The position numbers and the translations under genes are program-made. From Selenomonas sp. (GTDB lineage Bacteria > Bacillota > Negativicutes > Selenomonadales > Selenomonadaceae), in NCBI GenBank assembly GCA_015265235.1, contig JABZYJ010000014.1, positions 1 through 25,101 on the forward strand: 25,101 bases of DNA, given 5' to 3'. How positions within the stretch are numbered: the stretch's first letter is position 1; each line of letters opens with the position of its first letter. Shown in pieces: positions 8,000-15,720 of this stretch. A model generated the notes under the pieces. The model was not told the origin of the DNA. It searched no databases and was given only the letters and a program-made list of their open reading frames with translations.

Positions 8000-8635
8000 A
8001 TGTTTACAGGAATCATCGAGGAGGTCGGCACATTCGCCCGCCTCTCGGGCGGCGTGCTCTCGATCGGTGCGCATCTCGTCCAGTCGGATGCACACATCGG
8101 CGACAGCAGCGCCGTGAACGGCATCTGCCTCACGGTCACATCATTCGATGCACAGGGCTTTTCTGCCGACGTGATGCCCGAGACGGTGCGGCGCACCTCG
8201 CTCGCGGAGCTGACACGCGGCGCACCGCTCAATCTGGAGCGGGCGCTGCTGCCGACGACGCGCATGGGCGGACATTTCGTCAGCGGGCACATCGACGGCG
8301 TGGGGAAGATACGAGCCATGCGCGAGGAGGGAAATGCCATTCTCATGACGGTCGCCGCCGATGCAGAGATTCTGCGCGGGATTGTCGAGAAGGGCTCGGT
8401 TGCCCTCGACGGCATCAGCCTTACCGTGGCGGCGGTCGGCGCGGCGGACTTTACCGTCAGTCTCATCCCGCACACGCGTACGGTGACGAATCTCAGCGCG
8501 AAGCGCATCGGCAGTCTGCTCAACATCGAGACGGACATCCTCGGGAAATACGCGCTGAAGCTGCTCGGCGGTGGAAGTCCTGCTGCGGGGCATACGGGAC
8601 TGACGCGGGAATATCTGATGCAGCATGGGTTTTAG
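8000..8635 (+). CDS. ribE: Riboflavin synthase, alpha subunit
   Basis: The 211-residue enzyme dismutates two molecules of 6,7-dimethyl-8-ribityllumazine to riboflavin, the last step of the pathway. It shows the two tandem lumazine-binding domains: the first begins MFTGIIEEVG, the second around residue 90 with GGHFVSGHIDGVG. The second repeat also carries KGSVALDGISLTVA, matching VNGICLTVT of the first. It starts 9 bases after ribD with a purine-rich GGTGAGG site. The gene is followed not by ribBA directly but by a 158-base gap holding a palindromic element. Confidence 0.97.
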   Translation: MFTGIIEEVGTFARLSGGVLSIGAHLVQSDAHIGDSSAVNGICLTVTSFDAQGFSADVMPETVRRTSLAELTRGAPLNLERALLPTTRMGGHFVSGHIDGVGKIRAMREEGNAILMTVAADAEILRGIVEKGSVALDGISLTVAAVGAADFTVSLIPHTRTVTNLSAKRIGSLLNIETDILGKYALKLLGGGSPAAGHTGLTREYLMQHGF

Positions 8636-8653
8636 TGTAGTCGATGTGGTCGA

Positions 8654-8741
8654 TGTGGTGCGATGTCCCACGCGAACGCCTCGTTCCGCAAGCGATCGTG
8701 CGCTTGCTTCACTAAGGTTCGCTTAGGGACATTACACCACA
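8654..8741. repeat. Nested palindromic element, copy 2 (short form), between ribE and ribBA
   Basis: The arms are TGTGGTG (8654-8660)/CACCACA (8735-8741), ATGTCCC (8663-8669)/GGGACAT (8726-8732), GCGAAC (8672-8677)/GTTCGC (8717-8722) and GCAAGCG (8688-8694)/CGCTTGC (8701-8707). The middle arms correspond to those of the element at 1-169 but with paired base changes. The central 90-odd bases of copy 1 are absent here. Two tandem CGATGTGGT units (8642-8659) precede or overlap the left arm. In RNA it would form a long hairpin in the rib operon message; no T-run follows. Confidence 0.75.
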
Positions 8742-8793
8742 GTGGGATAAAGCTGCTTGTTTTACAATGAATCAAGTTTTTAGGAGAAATAGC

Positions 8794-10008
8794 ATGTCAG
8801 ATTTTGCAACGATTGAACAGGCAATCGAGGATATCAAAAACGGAAAGATGCTCGTCGTCGTGGACGATGAGGATAGGGAGAACGAGGGCGACCTCATCGT
8901 CGCGGCAGAGAAGATGACGCCGGAGCACATGAACTTCATGGCGACGCATGCACGCGGACTGATCTGTACGCCGATCATCGGCAGCCGCCTCGACGAGCTT
9001 GAGATCGGTCAGATGGTGGAGAACAACACGGACAACCACGAGACTGCCTTCACTGTCAGCGTCGATGCGTACGACACGACGACGGGCATCTCGGCGTACG
9101 AGCGGTGCCACACGGTCAAGATGCTGCTCGATCCTGCGGCAAAGCCCGCGAATTTCCGCCGTCCGGGGCACGTCTTCCCCCTGCGTACGGTCGAGGGCGG
9201 TGTCCTGCGCCGTGCGGGACACACCGAGGCGACGACCGACCTCGCGCGCATGGCGGGGCTGTTCCCTGCGGGGCTCTGCTGTGAGATCATGGCGGATGAC
9301 GGCCACATGATGCGCACGCCCGAGCTGAAGGCGTTTGCGAAGCAGCATGGGCTGAACATCATCACCATCAAGGATCTCATCGAGTACCGCAAGCATACGG
9401 AGAACTTTGTCCATCGGATTTCGGAGGTGGACTTCCCGAGCAAATATGGGCATTTCAAACTGATCGCCTACGAGAACACGCTCAACAAGCGCTGTGACCT
9501 CGCCGTTGTCAAGGGGGATGTGCGCGGCAAGGAAAATGTTCTCGTGCGCGTGCACTCGGAGTGCCTGACGGGGGATGCGCTCGGCTCGATGCGCTGTGAC
9601 TGCGGCGATCAGCTCGCAACGGCAATGCGCCGCATCGAGGCAGAGGGTGAGGGCGTTGTCCTCTACGTGCGGCAGGAGGGACGCGGCATCGGACTTGCAA
9701 ACAAGATGCGTGCTTACGCTCTGCAGGATCAGGGGCGCGATACCGTCGAGGCGAACGTCGAGCTCGGCTTTGCGCCGGATCTCCGCGACTATGGCATCGG
9801 CGCACAGATCCTCGCCGATCTCGGGCTTTCGACCATTCGTCTTTTGACGAACAATCCCGCGAAGCGTGCGGGGCTGGAGGGCTATGGACTGAAGATCGTC
9901 GAGCGCGTGCCGCTCGTTATCCATCCGAATGAGCATGACCGTCGATACATGGAGACGAAGAAGGAGAAGATGGGGCATATCCTCAGCGATGAGGAATTGG
10001 GGAAATGA
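8794..10008 (+). CDS. ribBA: Bifunctional RibBA (DHBP synthase / GTP cyclohydrolase II)
   Basis: The 404-residue fusion supplies both riboflavin precursors. The N-terminal half (about 1-205) makes 3,4-dihydroxy-2-butanone 4-phosphate from ribulose 5-phosphate and has the acidic VVVDDEDRENEGDLI loop (21-35). The C-terminal half (about 206-404) opens GTP; its zinc cysteines C257, C268 and C270 lie in SECLTGDALGSMRCDCGDQ, followed by VLYVRQEGRGIGL. An earlier in-frame ATG at 8767 exists, but AGGAG seven bases before 8794 and the family-typical MSDFATIEQAIEDI start favour 8794. It lies downstream of the palindromic element and upstream of the DJ-1-like gene. Confidence 0.97.
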   Translation: MSDFATIEQAIEDIKNGKMLVVVDDEDRENEGDLIVAAEKMTPEHMNFMATHARGLICTPIIGSRLDELEIGQMVENNTDNHETAFTVSVDAYDTTTGISAYERCHTVKMLLDPAAKPANFRRPGHVFPLRTVEGGVLRRAGHTEATTDLARMAGLFPAGLCCEIMADDGHMMRTPELKAFAKQHGLNIITIKDLIEYRKHTENFVHRISEVDFPSKYGHFKLIAYENTLNKRCDLAVVKGDVRGKENVLVRVHSECLTGDALGSMRCDCGDQLATAMRRIEAEGEGVVLYVRQEGRGIGLANKMRAYALQDQGRDTVEANVELGFAPDLRDYGIGAQILADLGLSTIRLLTNNPAKRAGLEGYGLKIVERVPLVIHPNEHDRRYMETKKEKMGHILSDEELGK

Positions 10009-10025
10009 ATGTGAGGGCGTGAGAG

Positions 10026-10643
10026 ATGAAGACGGTTTTACTGGCACTTCTTGAACAGTATGCAGACTGGGAAGCTGCGTACGTGTCGACAGCAATTCAC
10101 ATGCTTGGTCAGGGAAAATTTGAGGTCAAGACAGTCTCCCTTTCGAAAGAGCCTATAACCTCCATTGGCGGCATTCATGCGGCGGCGGATTATACAGTGG
10201 ATTCTGCACCGAAGAATTACGACGCCTTGCTCCTCATCGGCGGTATGAGGTGGCGCGAAGAGCATGCACAGAAGATGATCCCATTGGTCGAGCATTGTGT
10301 GAAAAGCGGCAAGATACTTGGCGGGATTTGCGATGCGGCGGCGTTTTTAGCATCCATCGGTGTGCTCGATTCGGTCAAACATACGGGCAATCGTTTGTCT
10401 GCACTGGAGGAATGGCAGGGGACGAAGTACAAGGGCGCGGAGAACTTTCAGGCGCGACAAGCCATCTGCGATAAGAACATCATTACGGCAAACGGGGTTG
10501 CACCTCTGGAATTTGCTAGAGAAGTTCTGACTGCGCTCCATGTTGCGGAGGAAACTCTGATCGAGGATTGGTACAGCCTGCATAAGTTGGGGTATTATAA
10601 TGCATCATCACACAATCAATTTGTGAAGATGATGGAGGAGTAA
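10026..10643 (+). CDS. DJ-1/PfpI-superfamily protein (class I glutamine amidotransferase-like)
   Basis: The 205-residue protein has the DJ-1/PfpI fold pattern: MKTVLLALLEQYADWEAAY at the start, YDALLLIGG in the middle and the nucleophile elbow GGICDAAAFLA with C102. E16 sits where the family acid that supports the cysteine is found. Members include proteases, chaperones, glyoxalases and amidases; no specific activity can be assigned. It is inserted between ribBA and ribH, 17 bases after one and 12 before the other, so it is very likely transcribed with them. Its wording is more AT-rich than the rib genes, which hints at separate origin. It is not one of the known riboflavin enzymes. Confidence 0.85.
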   Translation: MKTVLLALLEQYADWEAAYVSTAIHMLGQGKFEVKTVSLSKEPITSIGGIHAAADYTVDSAPKNYDALLLIGGMRWREEHAQKMIPLVEHCVKSGKILGGICDAAAFLASIGVLDSVKHTGNRLSALEEWQGTKYKGAENFQARQAICDKNIITANGVAPLEFAREVLTALHVAEETLIEDWYSLHKLGYYNASSHNQFVKMMEE

Positions 10644-10655
10644 GGAGAAACTGAC

Positions 10656-11120
10656 ATGGCAAATATCATCGAGGGCTACATCAGCGGCAAGGGGCTGAAA
10701 TTCGGCATTGTTGCCGCGCGTTTTAACGAATTTATCGTGAGTAAATTGGTCGGCGGTGCGCTTGATACGCTGCATCGTCATGAGACGGCAGATCATGACA
10801 TCGACGTCGCATGGGTGCCCGGTGCGTTCGAGATTCCTCTTGCGGCGAAGAAGATGGCGGAGAGCGGTAAGTATGACGCCATCCTCTGCCTCGGTGCGGT
10901 CATTCGCGGCTCGACGACGCATTATGACTACGTTTGCAACGAGGTCTCCAAGGGGGTCGCACAGGTCGGACTCCAGACGGGCGTGCCGACGATCTTCGGC
11001 GTCGTGACGACGGAGAACATCGAGCAGGCGATTGAGCGTGCGGGGACGAAGGCGGGCAACAAGGGCGCCGATGCCGCAATGGCGGCGATGGAGATGGCAA
11101 GTCTCCTCGGAAAGCTGTGA
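10656..11120 (+). CDS. ribH: 6,7-dimethyl-8-ribityllumazine synthase
   Basis: The 154-residue protein condenses the RibB and RibD products to lumazine, the substrate of RibE, and usually forms 60-subunit shells around it. Visible family motifs are FGIVAARFNEFIV (F23), WVPGAFEIPLAAKKMA and the GAVIRGSTTHYDYV loop with the catalytic histidine near H89. Length is typical. AGGAGA lies before the ATG. It ends the riboflavin genes; the phosphodiesterase ATG follows after four bases. Confidence 0.97.
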   Translation: MANIIEGYISGKGLKFGIVAARFNEFIVSKLVGGALDTLHRHETADHDIDVAWVPGAFEIPLAAKKMAESGKYDAILCLGAVIRGSTTHYDYVCNEVSKGVAQVGLQTGVPTIFGVVTTENIEQAIERAGTKAGNKGADAAMAAMEMASLLGKL

Positions 11121-11124
11121 TGCA

Positions 11125-11688
11125 ATGAAGATCGGCATCATCAGCGATACGCACGGACATGAGGGCGCATGGACGCGTGCGTGCGAGAAATTTTTCACGG
11201 GAGCAGACCTCATCCTCCATGCAGGGGACGTCGCCTATCATGGCCCGCGCAACCCAATGAAGGCGGACTACAACCCGATGGGGCTGATCGAGCGCATCAA
11301 CGCTTCGGAGATCCCCGTGGTGATCGCAAAGGGCAACTGCGACTCCGACGTGGACGCGAGCTGCCTCACCCTGCCCATTCTGTCCCCCTACGCCTACGTC
11401 TTTTGGGAGGGGCGGCGCATCATCGTCACGCACGGCGATGCCGTTATGACGGATGCGGAGAAAGATGAAATGGCGCAGCATCTGCGCGCCGATCTCTTTA
11501 TCAGCGGGCATGTGCACGTCACCATCCTCGAAAAGCGCGGCAATACGGTATTTCTCAACCCTGGCTCGGCGGCGCGCTCAAAGCGCCCCGACGGGCGCAA
11601 TACCGTCGCTGTCCTCGAGGATGGCACGATTCGGATTTTTGATATTGATACGGGTGATGTTCTGCACGAGCACGCGCTCGACTGGTAA
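11125..11688 (+). CDS. YfcE/MJ0936-type metallophosphoesterase
   Basis: The 187-residue protein is a small calcineurin-like phosphodiesterase. Metal-binding motifs appear in order: SDTHGH (D8, H10), HAGDV, AKGNCDSD, THGD and SGHVHV, then LNPGSAARSKRPDGRNT, which is typical of the YfcE group. E. coli YfcE is a manganese-dependent phosphodiesterase with unclear natural substrate. The frame is open further upstream, but the ATG at 11125 gives the family start MKIGIISDTHG. It starts 4 bases after ribH and is likely translated from the same message. hslO follows after 6 bases. Confidence 0.88.
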   Translation: MKIGIISDTHGHEGAWTRACEKFFTGADLILHAGDVAYHGPRNPMKADYNPMGLIERINASEIPVVIAKGNCDSDVDASCLTLPILSPYAYVFWEGRRIIVTHGDAVMTDAEKDEMAQHLRADLFISGHVHVTILEKRGNTVFLNPGSAARSKRPDGRNTVAVLEDGTIRIFDIDTGDVLHEHALDW

Positions 11689-11694
11689 CACGAT

Positions 11695-12600
11695 ATGGAT
11701 CAACTGGTAAAAGCGACGGCAGCGGATGGACAACTCCGCGTATTTGCAGCGGTGACGACGGATGTGGTCGCTGAGGCGATGCAGCGGCACGACTGCTGGC
11801 CCGTTGCGGCGGCAGCGCTCGGGCGCACGATGACGGGGGCACTCCTCTTCGCCGCGAATCTCAAGAACAAGGAATCCGTCACGATCAAATTCAAAGGAGA
11901 CGGCGCTCTCGGCACGGTGACGGCAGACGCGACGGCGGAGGGCTCGGTGCGCGGTTGTGTCGATCATCCGCATGTGCATCTGCCGCTGAATGCGTACGGA
12001 AAGATTGATGTCGGCGGCGGCATTGGGCAGGGCATCCTCTCCGTCACACGCTTCACGGGGCTGAAAGAGCCCATAACGGGAAGCGTCAATATCGTCAGCG
12101 GAGAGATCGCCGACGATCTCATCCACTACCTCTACACGTCGGAGCAGACGCCGTCCTCGATCGGGCTCGGTGTCCTCGTCAGCCCCGAGCTGCAGTGCCT
12201 CGGCGCGGGCGGCTTCTTCGTCCAGCCGCTGCCGGGGGCATCGGATGCGGTGATTGACCGCCTTGAGGAGAACCTCAAGGGGATTTCCTCCGTCTCCCAC
12301 ATGGTGGAGGGCGGTCTGGATGCGGAGGGCATCATCCGCAGCGTCCTCGGCGGATTTGACGATGTGAAGATCCTTTCTCATACCGATCTTGCCTTTCGCT
12401 GCAACTGCTCGAAGAACTACATCACCGATCGACTGCTGACGCTTGGTGAGGCGGATCTGCGTGCGCTCCGCGACGACGGGACAGCGGAGGTGAAATGTCA
12501 CTTCTGCGGTGCAGTCTATACCTTCGATCAGGAAGAACTTGATGCCATGTATAACGTCGCGCAGAAGATGCGTGCGATGCGTACAGGACATGAAAAATGA
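11695..12600 (+). CDS. hslO: Redox-regulated chaperone Hsp33
   Basis: The 301-residue cytosolic holdase is switched on by oxidation. The N-terminal substrate-binding domain starts DQLVKATAADGQLRVFAAVTT. The C-terminal redox switch has the zinc cysteines C236-X-C238 in FRCNCSKNYI and C268-X2-C271 in VKCHFCGAVYTF. All four are present, so the switch should work. Length is typical. It sits 6 bases after the phosphodiesterase gene, and its last four bases (ATGA) contain the start of the next gene, a sign of translational coupling. Confidence 0.97.
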   Translation: MDQLVKATAADGQLRVFAAVTTDVVAEAMQRHDCWPVAAAALGRTMTGALLFAANLKNKESVTIKFKGDGALGTVTADATAEGSVRGCVDHPHVHLPLNAYGKIDVGGGIGQGILSVTRFTGLKEPITGSVNIVSGEIADDLIHYLYTSEQTPSSIGLGVLVSPELQCLGAGGFFVQPLPGASDAVIDRLEENLKGISSVSHMVEGGLDAEGIIRSVLGGFDDVKILSHTDLAFRCNCSKNYITDRLLTLGEADLRALRDDGTAEVKCHFCGAVYTFDQEELDAMYNVAQKMRAMRTGHEK

Positions 12601-13331
12601 AGGGGCACGGGCGCATCCTGCGTGAGGTGGAGCGGACACTGGCGGGGATTCCTGCCGTCATCCGCTACAAGAACATCAAGAACCTCTACCTCCGTATCAG
12701 TGGAGATGGCAGCCGCATCGAACTGAGCGTGCCGCGCCGCACGCTGATGTGCGATATGGAGGACTTCGTCAGGCGTAGGCGTGCGTGGATTGAGGCACGT
12801 CTGCGTTCCATGCGTGAAAAAAAGCCCCCGTCGCTCTATGCGGCGGGGGATATTGTGCATCTCTGGGGCAGCGCTTGTCATATTGTCGATGCTCCGTTGG
12901 TGCACGGGAAGGCGTACGCCGAATCGGTCGGCGGGATGATTGTGCTCCACGCAGCTGTGGACGCGGATGCAGGAATGCGCCGCGCGGCAGTCGATGCACT
13001 CTGCCGCCGTGAACTCACTGCGGCGATTGAACGGGAAGCACCCGCCTGTGAGATGGTCGTCGGTAAACGCGCCGCCCACTGGCGCATCCGCGCGATGAAG
13101 ACGCGCTGGGGCAGCTGCAACGTGCGGACGGCTTACATCACGCTCAATCTTCAGCTGGCGCAGTATGACGTGCGCGCCCTGCGCTATGTCATGATGCACG
13201 AACTCACGCATCTATGGGTGCGCGGGCACAACGCGCAGTTCTATGCCCGCATGGATCGTTATTTCCCCGACTGGCGTGAGATAAGAAAAATGTTGAACAC
13301 CTCGGTACGGGAAAACAGCGAGATACAATAA
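12597..13331 (+). CDS. YgjP-type metallopeptidase-domain protein (DUF45)
   Basis: The 244-residue protein matches the YgjP/SprT-like zincin group (PF01863). The C-terminal zinc site reads MMHELTHLWVRGHN, giving H201-E202, H205 and H211. The family stretch MKTRWGSCNVRTAYITLNLQLA (about 167-188) precedes it. The N-terminal half contains a beta-rich region (KNIKNLYLRISGDGSRIELSVPRR). Biological substrates are not established. The ATG overlaps the hslO stop. A terminator immediately after its stop ends the long run that began at the riboflavin promoter. Confidence 0.88.
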   Translation: MKGHGRILREVERTLAGIPAVIRYKNIKNLYLRISGDGSRIELSVPRRTLMCDMEDFVRRRRAWIEARLRSMREKKPPSLYAAGDIVHLWGSACHIVDAPLVHGKAYAESVGGMIVLHAAVDADAGMRRAAVDALCRRELTAAIEREAPACEMVVGKRAAHWRIRAMKTRWGSCNVRTAYITLNLQLAQYDVRALRYVMMHELTHLWVRGHNAQFYARMDRYFPDWREIRKMLNTSVRENSEIQ

Positions 13332-13378
13332 ACGGGGCTGTTGCATGAAGTTGAACTTCGTACAGCAGACCCGTCTTT
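13332..13378 (+). terminator. Intrinsic terminator after the ygjP-like gene
   Basis: ACGGG (13332-13336) pairs with CCCGT (13370-13374), with CTGTTG/CAGCAG and GAAGT/ACTTC arms nested inside and TCTTT after the stem. Its core resembles the terminators at 189 and 16706. It also separates the convergent carbonic anhydrase gene. Confidence 0.75.
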
Positions 13379-13408
13379 GTGTCCCTTCCACCGCTTGCGC
13401 GGTCCCCC

Positions 13409-13957
13409 TTATTTCGCCGCGCCGATCTTCTCTGCTTCCTCCGAGACGATCAGGCGTCCCGTGTGCACGTCATAGATGTAGCCGTGGATCGTGATGGATG
13501 CGGGGACGAGCGGATGCGTGCGCAGGCGGCGCACATCGCGGACGAGATTCTCCTCGAGCTCTCCTGCAATCGGCATAAAGTCGATATAGTGCGCCTCGAC
13601 GGCATCCCCGCCGTGCGCGGCAGCATCCTCCTCAAAGCGCGCGCATACCGCCTCGTTGGTCAGACCCTGCATCCCGCAGTGCGTATGCTGGATCACGAAC
13701 CACTCGTTCGTGCCGAGCATCTTGTAGGAGATCAGCAGCGAGCGAATCACATCGTCCGATACGCGTCCGCCCGCGTTGCGGATCACGTGTGCATCGCCCT
13801 CCGTGATCCCTGCAAATTTTGCTGGGTCGAGACGGCAGTCCATGCACGTAACGACGGCAAACCGCCGCGTCGGATCGTGTGAGAGCCCTCCTTTGTCACC
13901 GAATGTGGCGGCGTAGCGCTCATTTGCTGCATGGATTTCTGTGACATTTGTTCCCAT
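13409..13957 (-). CDS. Beta-class carbonic anhydrase
   Basis: The 182-residue zinc enzyme interconverts CO2 and bicarbonate in the cytosol. The zinc ligands C38, H91 and C94 are seen in VVTCMDCRLDPAKF and IQHTHCGMQ, and the D40/R42 dyad is intact. The usual CxDSR motif reads CMDCRLD here, as in a recognised bacterial subgroup. AHVIRNAGGRVSDDVIRSL follows the family pattern. An AAGGGG site lies seven bases before the ATG. It is transcribed toward the ygjP-like gene and away from rpmB's 3' end side, and seems to stand alone. Confidence 0.92.
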   Translation of the reverse strand: MGTNVTEIHAANERYAATFGDKGGLSHDPTRRFAVVTCMDCRLDPAKFAGITEGDAHVIRNAGGRVSDDVIRSLLISYKMLGTNEWFVIQHTHCGMQGLTNEAVCARFEEDAAAHGGDAVEAHYIDFMPIAGELEENLVRDVRRLRTHPLVPASITIHGYIYDVHTGRLIVSEEAEKIGAAK

Positions 13958-14019
13958 TGGCGAACCCCTTCTCTCTCCGATATCACTGCAATTTCTTATA
14001 AAAAAACCGCCCGCATCAA

Positions 14020-14077
14020 GGAAACACAGATAAACTTAGCACGCCAATCCGGCACACCTCATCTTATCAGCGATTTC
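14020..14077 (-). repeat. Shortened MITE-like repeat related to 15505-15665
   Basis: Read on the minus strand, GAAATCGCTGATAAG is followed by ATGAGGTGTGCCGGATTGGCGTG. This matches the left end of the element at 15505 (GCTGATAAAATGAGGTCTG, then TCAGATTGGTGTAG). The other end, GGAAACACAGATAAA (14020-14034 on the plus strand), is a diverged inverted copy (10 of 15). It appears to be an internally deleted copy of the same family, in the rpmB to carbonic anhydrase gap. Confidence 0.6.
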
Positions 14078-14111
14078 TTAAACAGACGGATTTTTCTATG
14101 CGCGTATTCGC

Positions 14112-14303
14112 TCAAACGGCACGCTCGACGCTGCCGGAACGCAGGCAGCGCGTGCATACATTGACACGCTTGACCTCACCCTTGACCAGGGCGCGGACGC
14201 GCTGAATGTTCGGCTTCCACTTACGCTTCGTCTTTACATGGGAGTGGCTCACATTGTTGCCGCTCATCATCCCTTTGCCGCAGACCTCGCATACACTTGC
14301 CAT
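14112..14303 (-). CDS. rpmB: 50S ribosomal protein L28
   Basis: The 63-residue protein is L28 of the large ribosomal subunit. It carries the zinc-ribbon (C+) form: C5/C8 in CEVCGK and C50/C53 in VCTRCLRSG. The family stretch SHVKTKRKWKPNIQRVRA is clear. A strong GAGGAGGTG site precedes the ATG. It is monocistronic with its own promoter, divergent from codY. No strong terminator is visible after its stop. Confidence 0.97.
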   Translation of the reverse strand: MASVCEVCGKGMMSGNNVSHSHVKTKRKWKPNIQRVRALVKGEVKRVNVCTRCLRSGSVERAV

Positions 14304-14356
14304 TGTTACACCTCCTCAACGTGGGCTTCACTCAAGCCGCACGCAAACACCGTGTC

Positions 14357-14385
14357 ATTATACTATGATTCTCTCCGTTAAGCAA
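14357..14385 (-). promoter_or_regulatory. Promoter of rpmB
   Basis: On the minus strand TTGCTT (14380-14385), 17 bases and a perfect TATAAT (14357-14362) lie about 54 bases before the start codon. Confidence 0.75.
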
Positions 14386-14527
14386 GGTGTCATAGAAAAA
14401 ATTCTAAGAGATTCTTGATCGAATGAACTCTGCCCCAAATAAGACAGATTTTTCATAATTATCACACTGAACTATAAAGAGATAGAATAATTTTATCAAT
14501 GAAAGAGGGAAAACATTCAAGTATTTC

Positions 14528-14555
14528 TTGAAATTTTACAAAAATGTAGTATGAT
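14528..14555 (+). promoter_or_regulatory. codY: Promoter of codY with a CodY-box-like sequence
   Basis: TTGAAA (14528-14533), 16 bases and TATGAT (14550-14555) form the promoter. Within it AATTTTACAAAAATG (14532-14546) matches 11 of 15 positions of the Firmicute CodY consensus AATTTTCWGAAAATT, with the three central bases different. Autoregulation is possible but weakly supported. Confidence 0.55.
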
Positions 14556-14642
14556 AAATAGGAAGGAAAAATGTATCTTACGGGGTGTGGTTATCGTTTC
14601 GCAGAGCTGTAAGGGTGCAGCTCGGGAAAGAGGGGGATACAG

Positions 14643-15473
14643 ATGATTACATTGCTGGGAAAGACGCGGCAAATCAATCGTCTGCTCCAACGTTCGGAAA
14701 GCGTTGAGTATGACGGGATTTCGCGCGTACTGAGTAACGTCCTTGAGGCAAACGTTTATATCACCGACGAAGGCGGTCGCATCTGCGGCTATGCGTTCTA
14801 TGATGATAGTGACGACCTCATGACGAATGAGGCGATTGAGCTGGGACAGTTCCCGCGCAAATTCGTGGACTGGCTCAACCGCCTTGAGGAGACGCGTTCT
14901 AACATCCGTGTGGGAACGGATGGCGCGTCCTTCGAGAAAGAGATGGCAGAGCTGTTCCATGAACAGAACATTGTCGTGACGCCGATCTACGGACCGCGCC
15001 GCCGTCTCGGAACACTCGTTGTGTCGAATGCCAAGAAGGAGTTCGGGGATCCCGATCTTCTGCTCAGCGAGTACGGTGCGACCGTCGTCGGCATGGAGAT
15101 GCTGCGCGACACGGCACAGAAGAACGAGGTCGAGGCACGTCAGCGTGAGGCGGTACGGATCGCCGTCGAGACACTCTCGTACTCCGAGCGCAAGGCGGCA
15201 CATGCGATTCTGCAGGAGCTCGCGAGCCAGGGGAAGTTCGAGGGAAGACTCATCGCATCGCGGATCGCCGACGAGGCGAAGATCACGCGCTCGGTCATTG
15301 TCAATGCACTCCGCAAGTTCGAGTCCGCCGGCGTCATCGAGTCGAAGTCACTCGGCATGAAGGGCACCTTTGTACGCGTCACGAACTCGTATCTCATGGA
15401 GAAACTGCCGGAACTCGAGGAGTACGCCGCTGATGTCCAGTGGGCGAATCTCGGCAGCGGGATGACGCTCTGA
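14643..15473 (+). CDS. codY: Global transcriptional regulator CodY
   Basis: The 276-residue cytosolic regulator senses branched-chain amino acids and GTP and represses nutrient-acquisition genes when they are plentiful. The N-terminal GAF-type effector domain spans about 1-155 and ends LLLSEYGATVVGMEMLR. The C-terminal winged helix (about 175-250) has RIADEAKITRSVIVNALRKFESAG and VIESKSLGMKGTF, nearly identical to B. subtilis CodY. It is about 17 residues longer than the 259-residue B. subtilis protein, mostly at the C-terminal tail (PELEEYAADVQWANL). GAGGGGG lies six bases before the ATG. It is not in the usual clpYQ-codY operon here: upstream is divergent rpmB and downstream a MITE-like element. 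Confidence 0.97.
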   Translation: MITLLGKTRQINRLLQRSESVEYDGISRVLSNVLEANVYITDEGGRICGYAFYDDSDDLMTNEAIELGQFPRKFVDWLNRLEETRSNIRVGTDGASFEKEMAELFHEQNIVVTPIYGPRRRLGTLVVSNAKKEFGDPDLLLSEYGATVVGMEMLRDTAQKNEVEARQREAVRIAVETLSYSERKAAHAILQELASQGKFEGRLIASRIADEAKITRSVIVNALRKFESAGVIESKSLGMKGTFVRVTNSYLMEKLPELEEYAADVQWANLGSGMTL

Positions 15474-15504
15474 GATCGGATTTTATATTGTATGTAGATT
15501 GTAA

Positions 15505-15665
15505 GGAATCGCTGATAAAATGAGGTCTGTCAGATTGGTGTAGATTTTTTGTCCTATCAAGGAGACAAACCAGACGCATAGCTGAAGCTATGTGGAGGAT
15601 TTGTCGACGAAGAGAGGGCGAAAAAGATGCGCCAAGATGACAGGACTGAATTTATCAGTGCTTCC
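15505..15665. mobile_element. MITE-like element, 161 bases, with terminal inverted repeats
   Basis: The ends GGAATCGCTGATAAA (15505-15519) and TTTATCAGTGCTTCC (15651-15665) form a 15-bp terminal inverted repeat with 13 matches. CTGTCA also recurs inward on both sides. GTAA is found on each side (15501-15504 and 15666-15669), a candidate 4-bp target duplication. Inside is a perfect CATAGCT/AGCTATG hairpin (15578-15593). No transposase or other protein is encoded, so it would need a transposase in trans. It lies between codY and the tRNA promoter, whose -35 begins 15 bases after its right end. Confidence 0.7.
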
Positions 15666-15679
15666 GTAAATAAAATTTG

Positions 15680-15708
15680 TTGACAAGTGGGGTAAAATCC
15701 CATATAAT
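15680..15708 (+). promoter_or_regulatory. tRNA operon promoter
   Basis: Perfect TTGACA (15680-15685), a 17-base spacer and perfect TATAAT (15703-15708) give the strongest promoter match in the window. It lies 60 bases before the first tRNA. Confidence 0.92.
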
Positions 15709-15720
15709 GGCGTTCGTGAA

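Larger units (their letters stand above)
14304..14642. other. Divergent spacer between rpmB and codY (339 bases)
   Basis: No gene is seen. It holds the rpmB promoter, a small GGCTT/AAGCC hairpin in the rpmB leader, an AT-rich stretch with short A/T runs, and the codY promoter with its purine-rich ribosome site. A 20-odd-base stretch around 14473-14492 (TAAAGAGATAGAATAATT) resembles one near 18210-18232 on the minus strand; its meaning is unclear. Confidence 0.6.

Noticed and set aside
8797..10095. 432-codon open frame on the minus strand opposite ribBA
   Set aside because: Shadow of ribBA with low-complexity charged sequence and no recognisable motif.
11578..12639. 353-codon open frame on the minus strand opposite hslO
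   Set aside because: Shadow of Hsp33, which has all its family motifs on the plus strand.
13379..13882. 167-codon plus-strand frame opposite the carbonic anhydrase gene
   Set aside because: The minus-strand frame has the full zinc site and a ribosome site; the plus-strand frame has neither family motifs nor a proper start context.
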